Assembly (NCBI GenBank): GCA_030568195.1
Contig: JAJLTO010000016.1
Location: 279,948 to 343,947, forward strand
Reading direction: 5' to 3'
Length of the DNA: 64,000 nt
Source: Dipodascopsis uninucleata var. uninucleata
Taxonomy: Eukaryota > Ascomycota > Lipomycetes > Lipomycetales > Lipomycetaceae
Positions 24,451 to 36,200 of this stretch are shown here, piece by piece. The position numbers and the translations under genes are program-made. The notes beneath the pieces were generated by a model, which did not search any database, was not told where the DNA came from, and saw nothing but the letters and a program-made list of their open reading frames with translations. The stretch's first letter is position 1. Every line of letters starts with the position of its first letter.

Positions 24451-26274
24451 TTAGAAACCCATGCCACCCATTCCCATGCCACCCATTCCAGGAGCAGGAG
24501 CAGCAGCAGGCTTCTCATCTGGAACTTCAACAATGGCACATTCAGTAGTACCCAAAAGGGAAGCGACACCAGAAGCGTCGATCAGTGCAGTTCGAACCAC
24601 CTTGAATGGATCGATAATTCCAGACGCCACCATATCGGTGTACTCGCCTCTAGAGGCATCGAAACCCTTGTAGAAATCATCGCCAAGCTCATCAATAAGC
24701 TTTCCAACGACAACAGACCCCTCACCACCTGCATTTTCAACAATAGTTCGAGCAGGCCTAGTAATAGCTGATTTGATAATTGCAACACCCAAATCTTGGT
24801 CGAAATTTGCCATCTTAATGTCGCTAAGATATCTAGATGCCTTCAATAATGCAGTTCCACCACCTGGCAGAATACCTTCCTCCACGGCAGCTCGAGTAGC
24901 ATTCAAGGCGTCCACAAATCTATCCTTCTTTTCGCCTACCTCAACCTCAGATGATCCACCAACCTTAATAACAGCAACACCACCAGATAATTTAGCCAAT
25001 CTCTCTTGGAGCTTTTCTTTCTCATACTCCGAAGTGGTAGAGTCAGACATGGCACCACGAATTTGCTCGCATCGCTGCATGATAAGATCCTTCTCACCCT
25101 CACCATTCAAAACAATAGTATCCTCTTTAGTTATAGTAACAGAACCTGATGAACCCAGAAGATCGGGAGTGACATTTTCAAGCTTGATGTCAAGCTCATC
25201 AGTAAAAACAGTACCGCCAGTAAGAATAGCAATATCACCCAAAATACTCTTACGGTTATCACCAAATCCAGGAGCCTTGACAGCAGCAACCTGAACTTGA
25301 CCACGGAGCTTGTTCAAAATACATGCAGCGAGAGCCTCACCGTCAATATCTTCAGCGACGATAACAAGAGGACGACGCAACTTATTAGAGATTTCAAGAG
25401 CAGGAATTACATCCTGGAGAGCTGAAATCTTCTTCTCAGAAAGAAGAATGAGTGGACGCTCAAACTCACACTTACCAGTTTTTGCGTCAGTGATAAAGTA
25501 AGGCGAAATAAATCCTCGATCGAATCTCATACCCTCAGTAATCTCGAGTTCATCTTCAATAGTCTTGCCTTCCTTTACAGTGATAACTCCTTCCTTGCCA
25601 ACCTTTTCCATAGCATTAGCGATCAGCTTACCAATGTGAGTGTCACCATTCGCAGAAATAGTAGCAACCTGGGCAATTTCCTCCGAGGTTGTAATTTCAC
25701 GCTTATTACGCTGCAAGAATTCCACTACCTTATCAACGGCAGCCTGAGTACCTCTTCTAAGGTCCATAGGGTTACATCCAGCAGCGACATTCTTAACAGA
25801 TTCGGTGAAAATAGCCCTTGCAAGTACAGTAGCAGTAGTAGTACCATCTCCAGCAATCTCATTAGTCTTGGAAGCAACATCTTGAAGCAATTTAGCTCCC
25901 AAGTTCTCAAATTTGTCCTTCAAAACGATACTCTATTACTTCGGTTAGAATAATTACACTTTCGATAACAGTCAACTCATTCGTATGCAAAAATTTTCTG
26001 CTAGTTCATTTACCTTAGCAACAGTAACACCGTCCTTCGTGATCTTTGGAGAGCCAAAGCTCTGTTCAATTAAAACATTGCGACCCTTTGGACCAAGAGT
26101 AACAGCAACCGCTCTAGCGAGGATATCAACACCCTGCAAGAGAGCAGCTCTTCCTTCAACTCCGAACTTAAGCTCTTTATGGGAAAAGAATCTGCTCTGC
26201 GAGGCAATAAAAGATGTTGCAGATAGCCGAGTACTAGTACGAGCTAGTGATGATCTAGTAATAAGCCGATTCAT
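24451..26274 (-). CDS. HSP60: Mitochondrial chaperonin HSP60
   Basis: Exons 26014-26274 and 24451-25932 give about 580 aa. The first 30 residues ([20 protein letters not shown]) are basic and hydroxylated with no acids, a mitochondrial targeting peptide. The mature part opens [18 protein letters not shown]. The ATP-site motifs TLGPKGRNV and [11 protein letters not shown] flank the single intron region, and the protein ends in GGM repeats as GroEL-type chaperonins do. It folds imported proteins in the matrix with HSP10. A CTG codon in PDLLGSSG, where the family has Leu, supports the standard code. Length is normal. Confidence 0.97.
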
Positions 26275-26730
26275 ATTTAATAACTATCACGAACCGATTC
26301 AGTCGATTTAATTAGTGCTATATAGTATTAAGACTACAGAAATCGAATGATATTTGTCCTCGTAGGAAATGTTACAAATCCAGCATTTATAAAACGGAGT
26401 ATTTATGGAAAAAATTTCGACTTCCGGAATTCCGGGTAATTTGTGTATCCATCCTACATAAATGAATATGATCTTGTACGTTTGTACGGATGCTAGAATT
26501 TTCGAGACAGTTAAGCGACAATAGAAATAATTGGCGTTCCTTATAAGGCATATATGGACTATTATTCTGCGTTTGTTTGACTAAATAGAAATAGTCAATA
26601 GTAGCATTTATGAGGACTGAAGAACTATATGGACATGAGATAAGAAAAATATAAACGACGCACAATATTTTAATATCATTTCAATTGCAGTCTAGACTGC
26701 AGCAATATATTTGTAATTTTGTATATCGTA
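26275..26730. other. Intergenic, HSP60 promoter region
   Basis: Spacer between the UFD1 3' end and the HSP60 start, transcribed in the same direction. A 92-codon minus-strand frame here has no recognisable features. I did not find a convincing heat-shock element by eye. Confidence 0.45.
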
Positions 26731-27792
26731 TCATTTGTCCGAATTATGTACAGGAGTTACAGGATACCCAAAAAATAACTGGCCAAACGGTAGCCTCAGA
26801 GGAGCGGGTATAGATCTATTGTCACCTTTCCTTGTCATTGCGAACTCGCTACCCTTATTCATAGCATCGTTAAGACTTGGTACCGATAACTTGCTAGAAG
26901 GAGTTGATGATTTTACTGCTTTACCAGATAAACGGTGACCTGTAGATGGAGTTGAGCTTCCTGCAAGAGAGCTCGATGATTGTGATGCGCTAGCAAGCTG
27001 AGCGTAATTTATCAAAGTGGCCATGCTATGTCCATCTGGGGTAGGTACCATAGACGATGACTTTGCAGAGTGTGGCGTGGAAGATACTCCAGGTTCAATG
27101 TATCCCACAGGCGGGGCAAAATCAACCTCAAGATCAGTCTCTACGACCGAAATTCCCGTGCTCAACGTAGGCTTCACCTCCAATACCCTGATCCCATATA
27201 TCTTATTGTTATATTTGATTTCGAAAATATCGTCAACAGTTAAAGTCGAGAAATTTCGTAATGCATTCTCGAGAACCGCCTTAGGGTCTGATATGTCGAG
27301 AAAATCTGGTGATTGTGGTTGAAGCTTGACAAAATTACCCGATGGTAGAGATGCCGACGATATCACAACAAGAGATCCTGGTTGAAGTGCTAGCCTCTCC
27401 ATCATCCACTGAGGAAGATACACTCTTCCTTCTTCAGCAATAAATTCTAAAACACCTGCATGCGTTACAAGCTCTACTTCTTCATTCTTAAGCTCGAAAA
27501 GCATGGGATATGTAATGTTCAGTCGTGTCAGCTTATTCAAAGCACTTGGTGGAAGCATGATTTTGCCTCCATAATTCAGACTCTCTCTCTCAGCACCTGG
27601 TAGCATAGCCACCGGGTAGCATCTGAAATATTCAGAGAATCTTTGGTGAGGATTAAAAGTTGAACGATTTGCCATAGTTGCACGCCATACATCCATAGGA
27701 TTAAATCCTCCTCTTCCTCCTCCACTCATATCATCGTCATCATCGTAGTAACCACCAAACTGCTCACCGTCAGTACTTTCGTCTAAACTCAT
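26731..27792 (-). CDS. UFD1: Ubiquitin fusion degradation protein Ufd1
   Basis: A single exon of 353 aa. After an acidic, Gly-rich leader, the Ufd1 N-domain runs from about residue 45 to 230. It shows FSEYFRCYPVAML, YGGKIMLPPSALNKL, THAGVLEFIAEEGRVYLPQW and LQPQSPDFLDISDPKAVLE, all hallmarks of the double-psi barrel fold. The C-terminal third is Ser- and Thr-rich with a final GQLFFGYP. Ufd1 pairs with Npl4 on Cdc48/p97 to extract ubiquitinated proteins, including from the ER. Length matches the family. Confidence 0.95.
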   Translation of the reverse strand: MSLDESTDGEQFGGYYDDDDDMSGGGRGGFNPMDVWRATMANRSTFNPHQRFSEYFRCYPVAMLPGAERESLNYGGKIMLPPSALNKLTRLNITYPMLFELKNEEVELVTHAGVLEFIAEEGRVYLPQWMMERLALQPGSLVVISSASLPSGNFVKLQPQSPDFLDISDPKAVLENALRNFSTLTVDDIFEIKYNNKIYGIRVLEVKPTLSTGISVVETDLEVDFAPPVGYIEPGVSSTPHSAKSSSMVPTPDGHSMATLINYAQLASASQSSSSLAGSSTPSTGHRLSGKAVKSSTPSSKLSVPSLNDAMNKGSEFAMTRKGDNRSIPAPLRLPFGQLFFGYPVTPVHNSDK

Positions 27793-28275
27793 TAATTTAA
27801 GAATTTTTAGTTACCATTTCTTCTTTGTGTCCGTACTCCGGATGTCTAAATTTAGATCCTAGTATGTGATTATGTAGTTGGCTAAAAAGACATCCTTGCA
27901 TTCAATAACCTATAAGTGATATAGAAGTATGTAACTTATGCTTTCAATAGATCACTTTATAAGCTGTCGCATCAATCACTTAATAAGCAAGTTAACATTG
28001 TTACGCATTCATTGTAATCTGCAAATAACCCTAACACAGAGTGAGTTTATATACTCTTCTTGGCGTACACGCAATCAAAACTGCGCCACACACTTGAAAG
28101 TAGCCAGTCGTAAGAACAGTGGCTTTTATGTTTGCACATATGGATTCTTTAATGTAAGGTAGTGGGTAACGGTCATGTATATATGAAAGCTAAGCAACCG
28201 CATGGAGAGCCCAGTTAAATTCAGGAATACTGAGAAAGTATAAGTTCTAACCTAAGCTGAGGGTAGCTATTTCAT
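27793..28275. other. Divergent promoter region, UFD1 and MINDY
   Basis: Spacer between two start codons that face away from each other. The 74-codon plus frame at 27938-28162 has no recognisable features. Confidence 0.45.
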
Positions 28276-30049
28276 ATGATGGTACTGAAATCATTAGAAA
28301 GCGAGAATATAGTGAACAATGCGAACATTAAGGTAGATGAAGGAGCTGTCGGTAATATCTATCCATGGATTGATCGCGAAAGCGAAGCGGGCCACACGAT
28401 ACATTCGGTTCCAGGAAAATTAATGCTAGGCTCGTCAAAGGTATATATTCAGCGATATAAATTCATATATTAAAGTGGCTTTTGCTTTAATTAGGAATAG
28501 CTAACATAAGTTGAAGAAAACATCTCCTACAAGAGATGGAGTAGATGAAGTATCCGCCGATAAAGAGGTATTGCCTGCCGATGATTCTAATACTTCTGTC
28601 CTCGCGAGAGAAACATCTGCAATTGTTAATGAGAGAACTACGAACCAGGATTATACTACTGAGCCAATAAATTATTCCGACGCTGGTGCGTTTGAACGAG
28701 ATCAGAGCGGAAGCTCTGGATCACAGCCCGAACATGAAACTCATTCAGCATTATCCCAGAGTGAATCATCTTCAGAGGATATGAGAACGGCAGAAAATCA
28801 AGTTACTGTAGCAAAGCAAGATATTGTCACGAATAAGAGTATAGAAGAGACGCAATCAGGAATTTTCAAAGTGAAGTCTATTACTTGGCGTGATCTCTTC
28901 GGACAGACGAGAACATCGCCTATTATAATGCAGAATTTGAATGGTCCATGTCCTTTATTAGCTCTCATAAACACGCTGATTTTATCTACAAGATTTGATG
29001 ATGATAATCCTCTTTCAAGGATTTCTACAGATCGTACTGAGATCAGTGCTAAGTATTTGCTGGAATTACTAGGCGACTATCTTCTTAGCTCTGAAATCGC
29101 TGAGAGATCCGATATTGCCAGGGTTCTTGAGCTATTACCAAGTCTTCATACAGGCCTCAACATTAATCCTCGCTTTGACGGCACTTTCGAGGATTCTGAA
29201 GAATTAGCTTTATTCCGCGCCTTTGATGTTGATATCGTTCATGGATGGCTGTCAGATCATTCTAATGAATATTTTCATGATGCGCTTATGAAAGCAACTT
29301 CATATGAAGGTGCTCAAGCACTCTTGTTGGAATCCGCTGACCTAACAGCAAAGCTGAAATCTGAAAAGTCGCTTACATCCGAAGAAGTTGAAATTGTAGA
29401 GCGAGCTAGGCTAGTAGATGCCTTTTTAACGTCTTCTGCCACTCAACTCACACAGCACGGTCTTTCTTTCCTATCTGAACTATTATCGTCGGGGTCATTC
29501 GCCATATTCTTTCGAAATGATCATTTCTCAACTATTTATAAACATCCGGAGTCAAATCAACTTTTTATGCTTGTTACAGATGCTGGGTACATTGGCCATC
29601 AGAATATTGTGTGGGAGTCGTTGAATGATATTACGGGGTCGGGGAGTGAGTTTTATAACGGCTTCTTTGTTCCTAGTGAATTTGAAAACATGAAAAGTGC
29701 AAAGCAGCTTAATCAAGCACAGAAGGTTAATCAGAGCTCTTCTGCCGTTGGTGGACCGATGATTATAAATAGCAGATTCCATGATGAAGACTACGTTCTC
29801 GCAATGCAATTACAGATGGACATGGACCAAGAACTGGCTCGAGAGCAGCAAAGAATATATGATGAAGATAGCTCCCGACGCAACACAGCGCAACGAAAAC
29901 AATCTTTCCATGGGTCATTGCCTACAGCCCGACGTAATCGGCAACAAGGAGCGTCAACTACTAACAGTAGAAGGTCTGCAACTACGGTGACAGCTAGCGG
30001 AAAAACAAAAAAGAGTACTTCGGGTAGCGATAAGTGCATTATAATGTAG
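28276..30049 (+). CDS. MINDY-family deubiquitinase with a C-terminal CaaX box
   Basis: Exons 28276-28440 and 28511-30049 give about 567 aa. The acceptor ACATAAG lies just after a CTAAC branch site. The catalytic domain (about residues 175-450) carries the MINDY Cys motif QNLNGPCPLLALINTLIL and the His motif DHFSTIYK, with NPRFDGTFEDS before them. After it, DYVLAMQLQMDMDQELAREQ fits a ubiquitin-interacting MIU helix. MINDY enzymes trim long K48-linked ubiquitin chains. The protein ends DKCIIM, a CaaX box that suggests farnesylation and membrane attachment. The N-terminal 150 residues are acidic and disordered. The two ATGs at 28276 and 28279 are equivalent starts. Confidence 0.88.
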
Positions 30050-30215
30050 AATTAATGTGTTGTTTGAAGATCGTTCGTATGTCTCTGACTATATTTAAGG
30101 ACTACAAATGAATAAAATCACATTTCTACGCTGATAAAATATTCACAACTTCCGCAACTTTTGCCATAAATATAACTCTAACTTGTATAATTCCGCACAT
30201 TCAATACAGATCGGT

Positions 30216-31446
30216 TCAGGCAGCTTCGATTTCTAAACCACTCTTAATAACACCAATCATACCGCTTGTCTGTAAACTTTCAGATCCACCGCTAGATAAA
30301 CGATATTCAATCTCTCCAAGGCCTATTATCCACTCAGCTCTTGTTAAAGGAGACAACTCTAGGTTTTCTATTTCTTCAAATATGCCTTGTAAAATGTCTG
30401 CGAGAGCAAGACCATTTATCTGTTTAATCTTTCGTATTGTACGCAGTGCAGTACCCCATTCCTCAGTCATTATAGTATCTAATATCAATTTGATATCAGC
30501 AGGCCGTGGACTTCCAACACATTCATAAATATCTTCCAACGAGATGGGTGATACTTCTTCATCTACTTTACCGGCGACGTGACATGCTTGAAGAACATTC
30601 AAAGCACGTCGAAGGTCACCCTTGGCTAACGTCAAGAGCGCATTTAAGGCCTCATCTGAAATATTTACATTCTCCTTCTCAATTACCACATTTATCCGGC
30701 TGCGAATTGAGTATTGCGGTATAGGAGAAAATCTGAATCGTGTACAGCGAGACTGTATTGCCGGTGTTAATTTATGTATATAGTTTGCAAGAATGCAAAA
30801 TCTGGTATGAGTTGTATACTTCTCCATAACTATTAGTCTAGAATTAGTAACTGTCACGGATGCTTTTTAATTCTTCTCATGATAAAATCAGGTAGAAAAA
30901 AAGCATACTTCTCCGAAGAGCATTCTGAGCTGCGTTAGTCATAGCATCGGCTTCATCAAGAATGATTAGTTTGAAGCCAGATCCAAACATTTGTCGAGTA
31001 GATGCAAAGGTCTTGATTTGGTCTCGTACGACGTCGATACCACGGTCATCCGAGGCATTCAGCTCTAGCACCATATTTCTAAATGAGTTGCCATATATTT
31101 CACGTGCAATAGCAAGAATAGTCGATGTTTTACCAGTTCCTGGTGGTCCGTAAAAAAGAAGATGTGGTACTTTATTTGATGAAATGAACGTGCGTACTAG
31201 CAATACAAAAGCAGCTTTGCATCAGAAAGGACTCTTACAGCTAAAAGTCATGCGATATCACTTACTTGTGGCAACAATGCTTTCATGACCAGCAACATCA
31301 TCCAGAGACTTTGGCCGGTATTTTTCTACCCTGTGTGCACTGTGTGAATACGACATCCATTCATATTGCAATCATGTCATATGTAATCTCTCTTCTTACC
31401 AAGGCAAATTATTATTCTCGTCTAGATTCATCTTCTTTGACGACAT
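30216..31446 (-). CDS. RFC3: Replication factor C subunit 3 (clamp loader)
   Basis: Four exons, 31400-31446, 31266-31330, 30909-31196 and 30216-30829, give 337 aa, close to the usual 340. The exon 1-2 join creates the RFC motif LPWVEKYRP. Exon 3 has the Walker A loop GPPGTGKTS, the [20 protein letters not shown] stretch and the Walker B DEADAM. Exon 4 has the sensor-1 region [20 protein letters not shown], with the SRC motif, followed by the lid and collar helices. The overall match is to budding yeast Rfc3, human RFC5. The protein is one of the small subunits that load PCNA at primer ends. All junctions keep frame. Confidence 0.93.
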
Positions 31447-31748
31447 CTTATCGCTATCCAGCCTGTCACTAGATACCTTATCGTCCTTTATACTAAAAGA
31501 TAAAGAATATATATCTGTAGTAGTATATCTGGTATATAGTATATGTATTGTATAATCCAAACAGGAACTTACGCGTTAGAAATTAGAAATTGGTTCTAAA
31601 CGCGAATAAATTAAGCCGCGTAACCTTAGGAACCTGCAAAGTTAAATTTTACTTGAAATTTTTTGCCCTTTCAATTTTACTTAATTGTCGATCTATTGAC
31701 GGAATACACTTATTGATTGACTGAAAGCATACTTCTATAGCATTTGGC
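31447..31748. other. Divergent promoter region, RFC3 and DYS1
   Basis: About 300 bp between opposite start codons. No ORF or motif identified. Confidence 0.5.
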
Positions 31749-32843
31749 ATGACGGAAAAGATTCCGGCACTAGTATCAGAGGCTGTTCTGAAAGCATCGA
31801 ACCCTGTTCCAGAAGGAGCTTTGGAAGTAGATGGCATAGACTTCAGTCGTCCAGAAAATCAAGATGTCACTGTGTCGAAGTTAGTGAAGAGCATGCGAAA
31901 AATGGGCTATCAGGCGACATCGGTAGGTATCGCATGTGAAATTATTAATGACATGAGAAACTGGCGTGGTCCAACTAAAGCAGTACAAATGGAAAGGGAA
32001 GAAATGGGTTTACCTGCTGAAGATGGTACTGGAGATGAAAAATGCACTATATTCCTAGGATACACCTCAAACCTCATATCGTCTGGACTAAGAAGCACGC
32101 TACGGTATCTTGTTCAAAATAAACATGTCTCTGCTATTGTAACTACGGCTGGTGGTGTGGAGGAAGATCTTATAAAGTGTTTGGCGCCCACGTATCTTGG
32201 CGATTTCACACTTCCAGGTGCCCAGCTTCGAGAGCAGGGAATGAACAGAATTGGAAATTTACTTGTTCCAAATGACAATTACTGCAAATTTGAGGAATGG
32301 GTTATCCCAATTTTCGATAAGATGTTAGAAGAGCAAGACAATGACCCTGATATTTTGTGGTCTCCATCTAAAGTAATTTCTAGACTTGGAAAGGAGATAA
32401 ACGACGAACAGTCGGTTCTTTTCTGGGCATACAAGAACAATATTCCTGTTTTCTGTCCTGCATTAACAGATGGCAGTATAGGAGACATGCTTTTCTTCCA
32501 CACATTCCGTGCATCGCCAAAACAACTGAAAATTGATATTGTATCAGACATCCGCCGTATTAATTCATTATCTATGGCGGCTGCAAAGGCCGGAATGATT
32601 ATCCTTGGTGGTGGCCTCGTTAAGCATCACATCGCCAATGCTTGTTTAATGAGAAATGGTGCTGATTTTGCTGTTTATGTTAATACTGGACAAGAATTCG
32701 ACGGAAGTGATGCCGGAGCTAGACCAGATGAAGCCGTTTCCTGGGGTAAAATAAGATCTGACGCGAAGAGCGTGAAAGTATATGCGGATGCTACTATTGT
32801 TTTTCCTATGATAGTAGCGAGTACATTTGCATCTGAAAAATGA
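31749..32843 (+). CDS. DYS1: Deoxyhypusine synthase
   Basis: A single exon of 364 aa, close to the normal length. It transfers the aminobutyl group of spermidine, with NAD, to one lysine of the translation factor eIF5A. Visible family signatures are [20 protein letters not shown] (NAD-binding region), [20 protein letters not shown] and, near the end, [17 protein letters not shown]. The lysine in SWGKI, near residue 334, is the catalytic residue that forms the enzyme intermediate. The product works in the cytosol together with a hydroxylase not seen in this window. Confidence 0.97.
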   Translation: MTEKIPALVSEAVLKASNPVPEGALEVDGIDFSRPENQDVTVSKLVKSMRKMGYQATSVGIACEIINDMRNWRGPTKAVQMEREEMGLPAEDGTGDEKCTIFLGYTSNLISSGLRSTLRYLVQNKHVSAIVTTAGGVEEDLIKCLAPTYLGDFTLPGAQLREQGMNRIGNLLVPNDNYCKFEEWVIPIFDKMLEEQDNDPDILWSPSKVISRLGKEINDEQSVLFWAYKNNIPVFCPALTDGSIGDMLFFHTFRASPKQLKIDIVSDIRRINSLSMAAAKAGMIILGGGLVKHHIANACLMRNGADFAVYVNTGQEFDGSDAGARPDEAVSWGKIRSDAKSVKVYADATIVFPMIVASTFASEK

Positions 32844-33200
32844 ATCTATAATTTGAATTTAAGTTTGTAGATATGTAAATATTTGTTCGTTATGATATAA
32901 CTATTGGAGAGTGTAGAAACAAAGAAACACGTGAATATGAGATATTGTTATTCTCTTAGTTACATTAATATACAATTATAAATTAACTGGAATTTCTTAC
33001 TAGTAAAATAATTATTATTACTTAACAAAATCGAAACATCCCGCTAATATCAACTAATATACATTTCTTGTAAGTCATTATTCCTTAATAACCGTAAAAT
33101 ACCCATCAACTGTAATGTACATAAAGAAAGTAATCTAAACAATCAAAAAAAATACGATGAAATATCCAATAACTGGAGAATTGTTAATCAAACGTTTCTC
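32844..33200. other. Short convergent spacer, DYS1 and SNT1 ends
   Basis: AT-rich 3' region shared by two genes that end toward each other. Nothing else is seen. Confidence 0.5.
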
Positions 33201-36200
33201 TCAAACGCCTCTCTCATTGCTCTCCCTATTGCTAAATGGCGAAGGTAGATCAAACATTCTGTTTTCAGGATTGTTATTAATAATTAAAGACGATAATCTT
33301 GGTAATGCTGGAGGTTGAGGCGAATATGGTCCCATATGTGATTTGTTCTGCTGATAATACATCGGAGATGCATGCACAGGAATAGCTGATGGCTGTGGAG
33401 ATTGCCTCATATAAGGGGAGAAAGACGGAAGGATAGGCTGTGGCGGCAATGCTGGGCTCAGTCTCGAAGAATATGGATGCTTCTGCATATCCTGTTGAGG
33501 TTGTAGCGAATGAACATGCGACTCTTGATGTACAACCATATGCGAAGAAACATACGGGGGATAAGTTGGAATAGGCTGCGCGTAGACGGTCTGAGATTGC
33601 ATAGGCAGATAGCCCTGTGGGATAGGTTGCGGCGTATGAGATCTGTCCGAAATAACATGATGTTGATGTAGAGGCGACTGTTGCTGCTTATTCATATTAT
33701 GGTGCAGAGACTCGGATACATTATGTGCAGATGAGACAATAGAATTCGTATAACTAATAGGAGAAACGATCGCGTTGTTCCATGGCTTTGATTCATTATT
33801 CAATGGCGCAGTGGTATTATATACGCTGTGGGAATTTGTCAGTGAAGAGCTGGTAGGTGGTAACGCTGTAGTCGTAAACTGTCTATGGCTGTGGCTAGGT
33901 ATCTCATCATTAGCATTCAGCAAATCAGCAATGTTTGAAGTCTTCGGAGGCAATTTTTTGGATGCAGTTCGCATGATTTCTTCTGAATCCATCTCCTGAG
34001 ATAACGAAACTAAAGTATTCGCCGAGTTTGTAATAGCAGACATAGACATATTGAGTTGCCGCGGCACTTGAGAAACGTGCGTAGTAGATGATGATTCGTC
34101 AGAGGAAGTTCCGGATTTCAGCGGATCTACAAAAAATTTCAACTTAGAGCCTCGCAATCCATCATTAAATTGTGCTCCGGATTCAATTGAGGCATCATCG
34201 TTAGAACTTTTTGAGTTCATTTGATCTGTCCCTTGCTGACTGGAATCTTCTATTAATTGTTCTTCCTTAACATTAGAATCAATACCGGGACTATCAAGCT
34301 CATCAGATCTAATTCGCTGTTGAGCTTCGTAGCGCTTTCGCACAGGCAGCTGCTGAGTTGGCGGTGCAGGCGTTGGTTGACCATTGGCGATTAGCGCGTC
34401 TGCTGCTTCAGTGACTTTGTCCCAACCATATTTAACAGCATTTCTAGAATAATAATTTTTGACCATCGTAGTACTCTTTGCCTTCAAGTGTTTAGATACT
34501 TCCTCCCATTGAGTTCCATAAGATTGTAAAAGCTTAGGAAACAGATCCATTTCATGCACACTCCAATAGCTCGAAATAATATTATTTCGTCGAGAACCTG
34601 TAACTGTAGTACTGTTACCACCAACATGGGTACGAATAACAGACATATTACGGCTATCATTGAATTCTTGTTCAGATTCACCAGTTTCAGTAGGCGTTCT
34701 TACTTCAGGATCAATAGGATGTACTTGAGTAGCGTTTGATGCAGCACTGGATAGAAATCCTAGAGCAGATAATGTAGCACTGTTATTTTCTGTCTTTGTA
34801 TCTTCATCTATCTCATAACTTGTCAGAGATTTTCCCATAGAATCTTGCTGAACCACACCCGCCACAGGGCCACCGAATAAGCCAGCCAAAGCACTGATCG
34901 CATCTACCTCTCTGTCCTTTAAATCTAAATCCGTATTATTTGGGCTAGGCTGCCGTATGCTCTGAACATTGACAGAACCTATGTTCGAAGGATGCTTTGG
35001 TGAGTTCGATCTACTTTCAAAAACAGATGTGTTCGCTTGACCGGTAACTTCACCAAGTGTGTCGGTTGGAAGAGAGTGCTCCGACTGTACAGTAGCCCTC
35101 TTAGAGGATCGCTGCTTTGAGCTCTTTATTCTTTTTGGCTTAGGTTCGTTAGCAACGATAGCACCTTCACTCTTCTCACTAGCTTCGTCTGTAGTAGTGA
35201 TATTAACACTTCCAAATGTTGGAGCTGCGGCGCGCTTTGGTCGATTAGCGACAGTTTCCAAAATGGCAGCGGCTTCATCGTCAGCTATATTCGAGAATGT
35301 TCTTTCACGCTCCCTGGGTGTTGCATTCCTCTGCTGATTGGAAATAATATCTTCTTCACCGTCTGCAGGAAGATTTTCATCACCATCAACAGTAGATACT
35401 GTTAATAGAGCAGCTTTTCTAGCCCTATTAGAAGTATTAGCACGGCGCTTTCGACCCTTCCTCGAACTCGCTCCACGACGTCTACCTAGTGCCCTATAAT
35501 CAACCGACTTCTTGGTACGATAGTAGTGCAATACACATTCTTCACAAGATCTCTTATATCCCATATGTTTCGCAATAAGACCAAACTGTTTTGGAAATAG
35601 CTTGTAGCCTTCACAAAATAATTTATGCTCTTCAACAGTAAATACATCTACACCATCGGATGATAAGCGCCTTAATGGGATCGAGGGATCGGTCACTATG
35701 TTATTATAATCAACAAATGTTTTCTGTCTTTCTGCTTCATCCAATATCATATTAGGTATTTTAGCAGAAGTGAGCTTTGCTCTATTTTTTGGATCCCGAG
35801 AATCCTCCCACTCTAGCGATGCCAACACTTCCATGAACTCAGCCTCACTTCGAACTGCGTCAGCATTATGATGCACTGAGCCGCGACTGACTCTTCGAAA
35901 AACTCCAATTTCATCATCCTCCTCATCGGTCACAGAACCCTGCCTCTTCAACCTATCTTCTACTTCTCTATCCAAAGCCTTACACGAGAGCTGCCATTTC
36001 ATATAGAGTTCTTTATATCTCTCTTGTAGTTCTCGCCCTCTTTCATGAATAAGCTTACGATAGAGCATCATGCGATTCTTAATGAGAGGCCTCATTACAT
36101 GGAATGCTTCTATATTCTTGTTGTAAAACTCATAGTCTGCAAGAGATTTAATTGGAGAAGATGGAATATATTTCGAAGAACGGGAAAAAAGAGGAGCTTG

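Noticed and set aside
24773-25294. 173-codon plus-strand frame opposite HSP60
   Set aside because: It is a shadow of the HSP60 coding strand; codon bias of the real gene keeps the opposite frame open.
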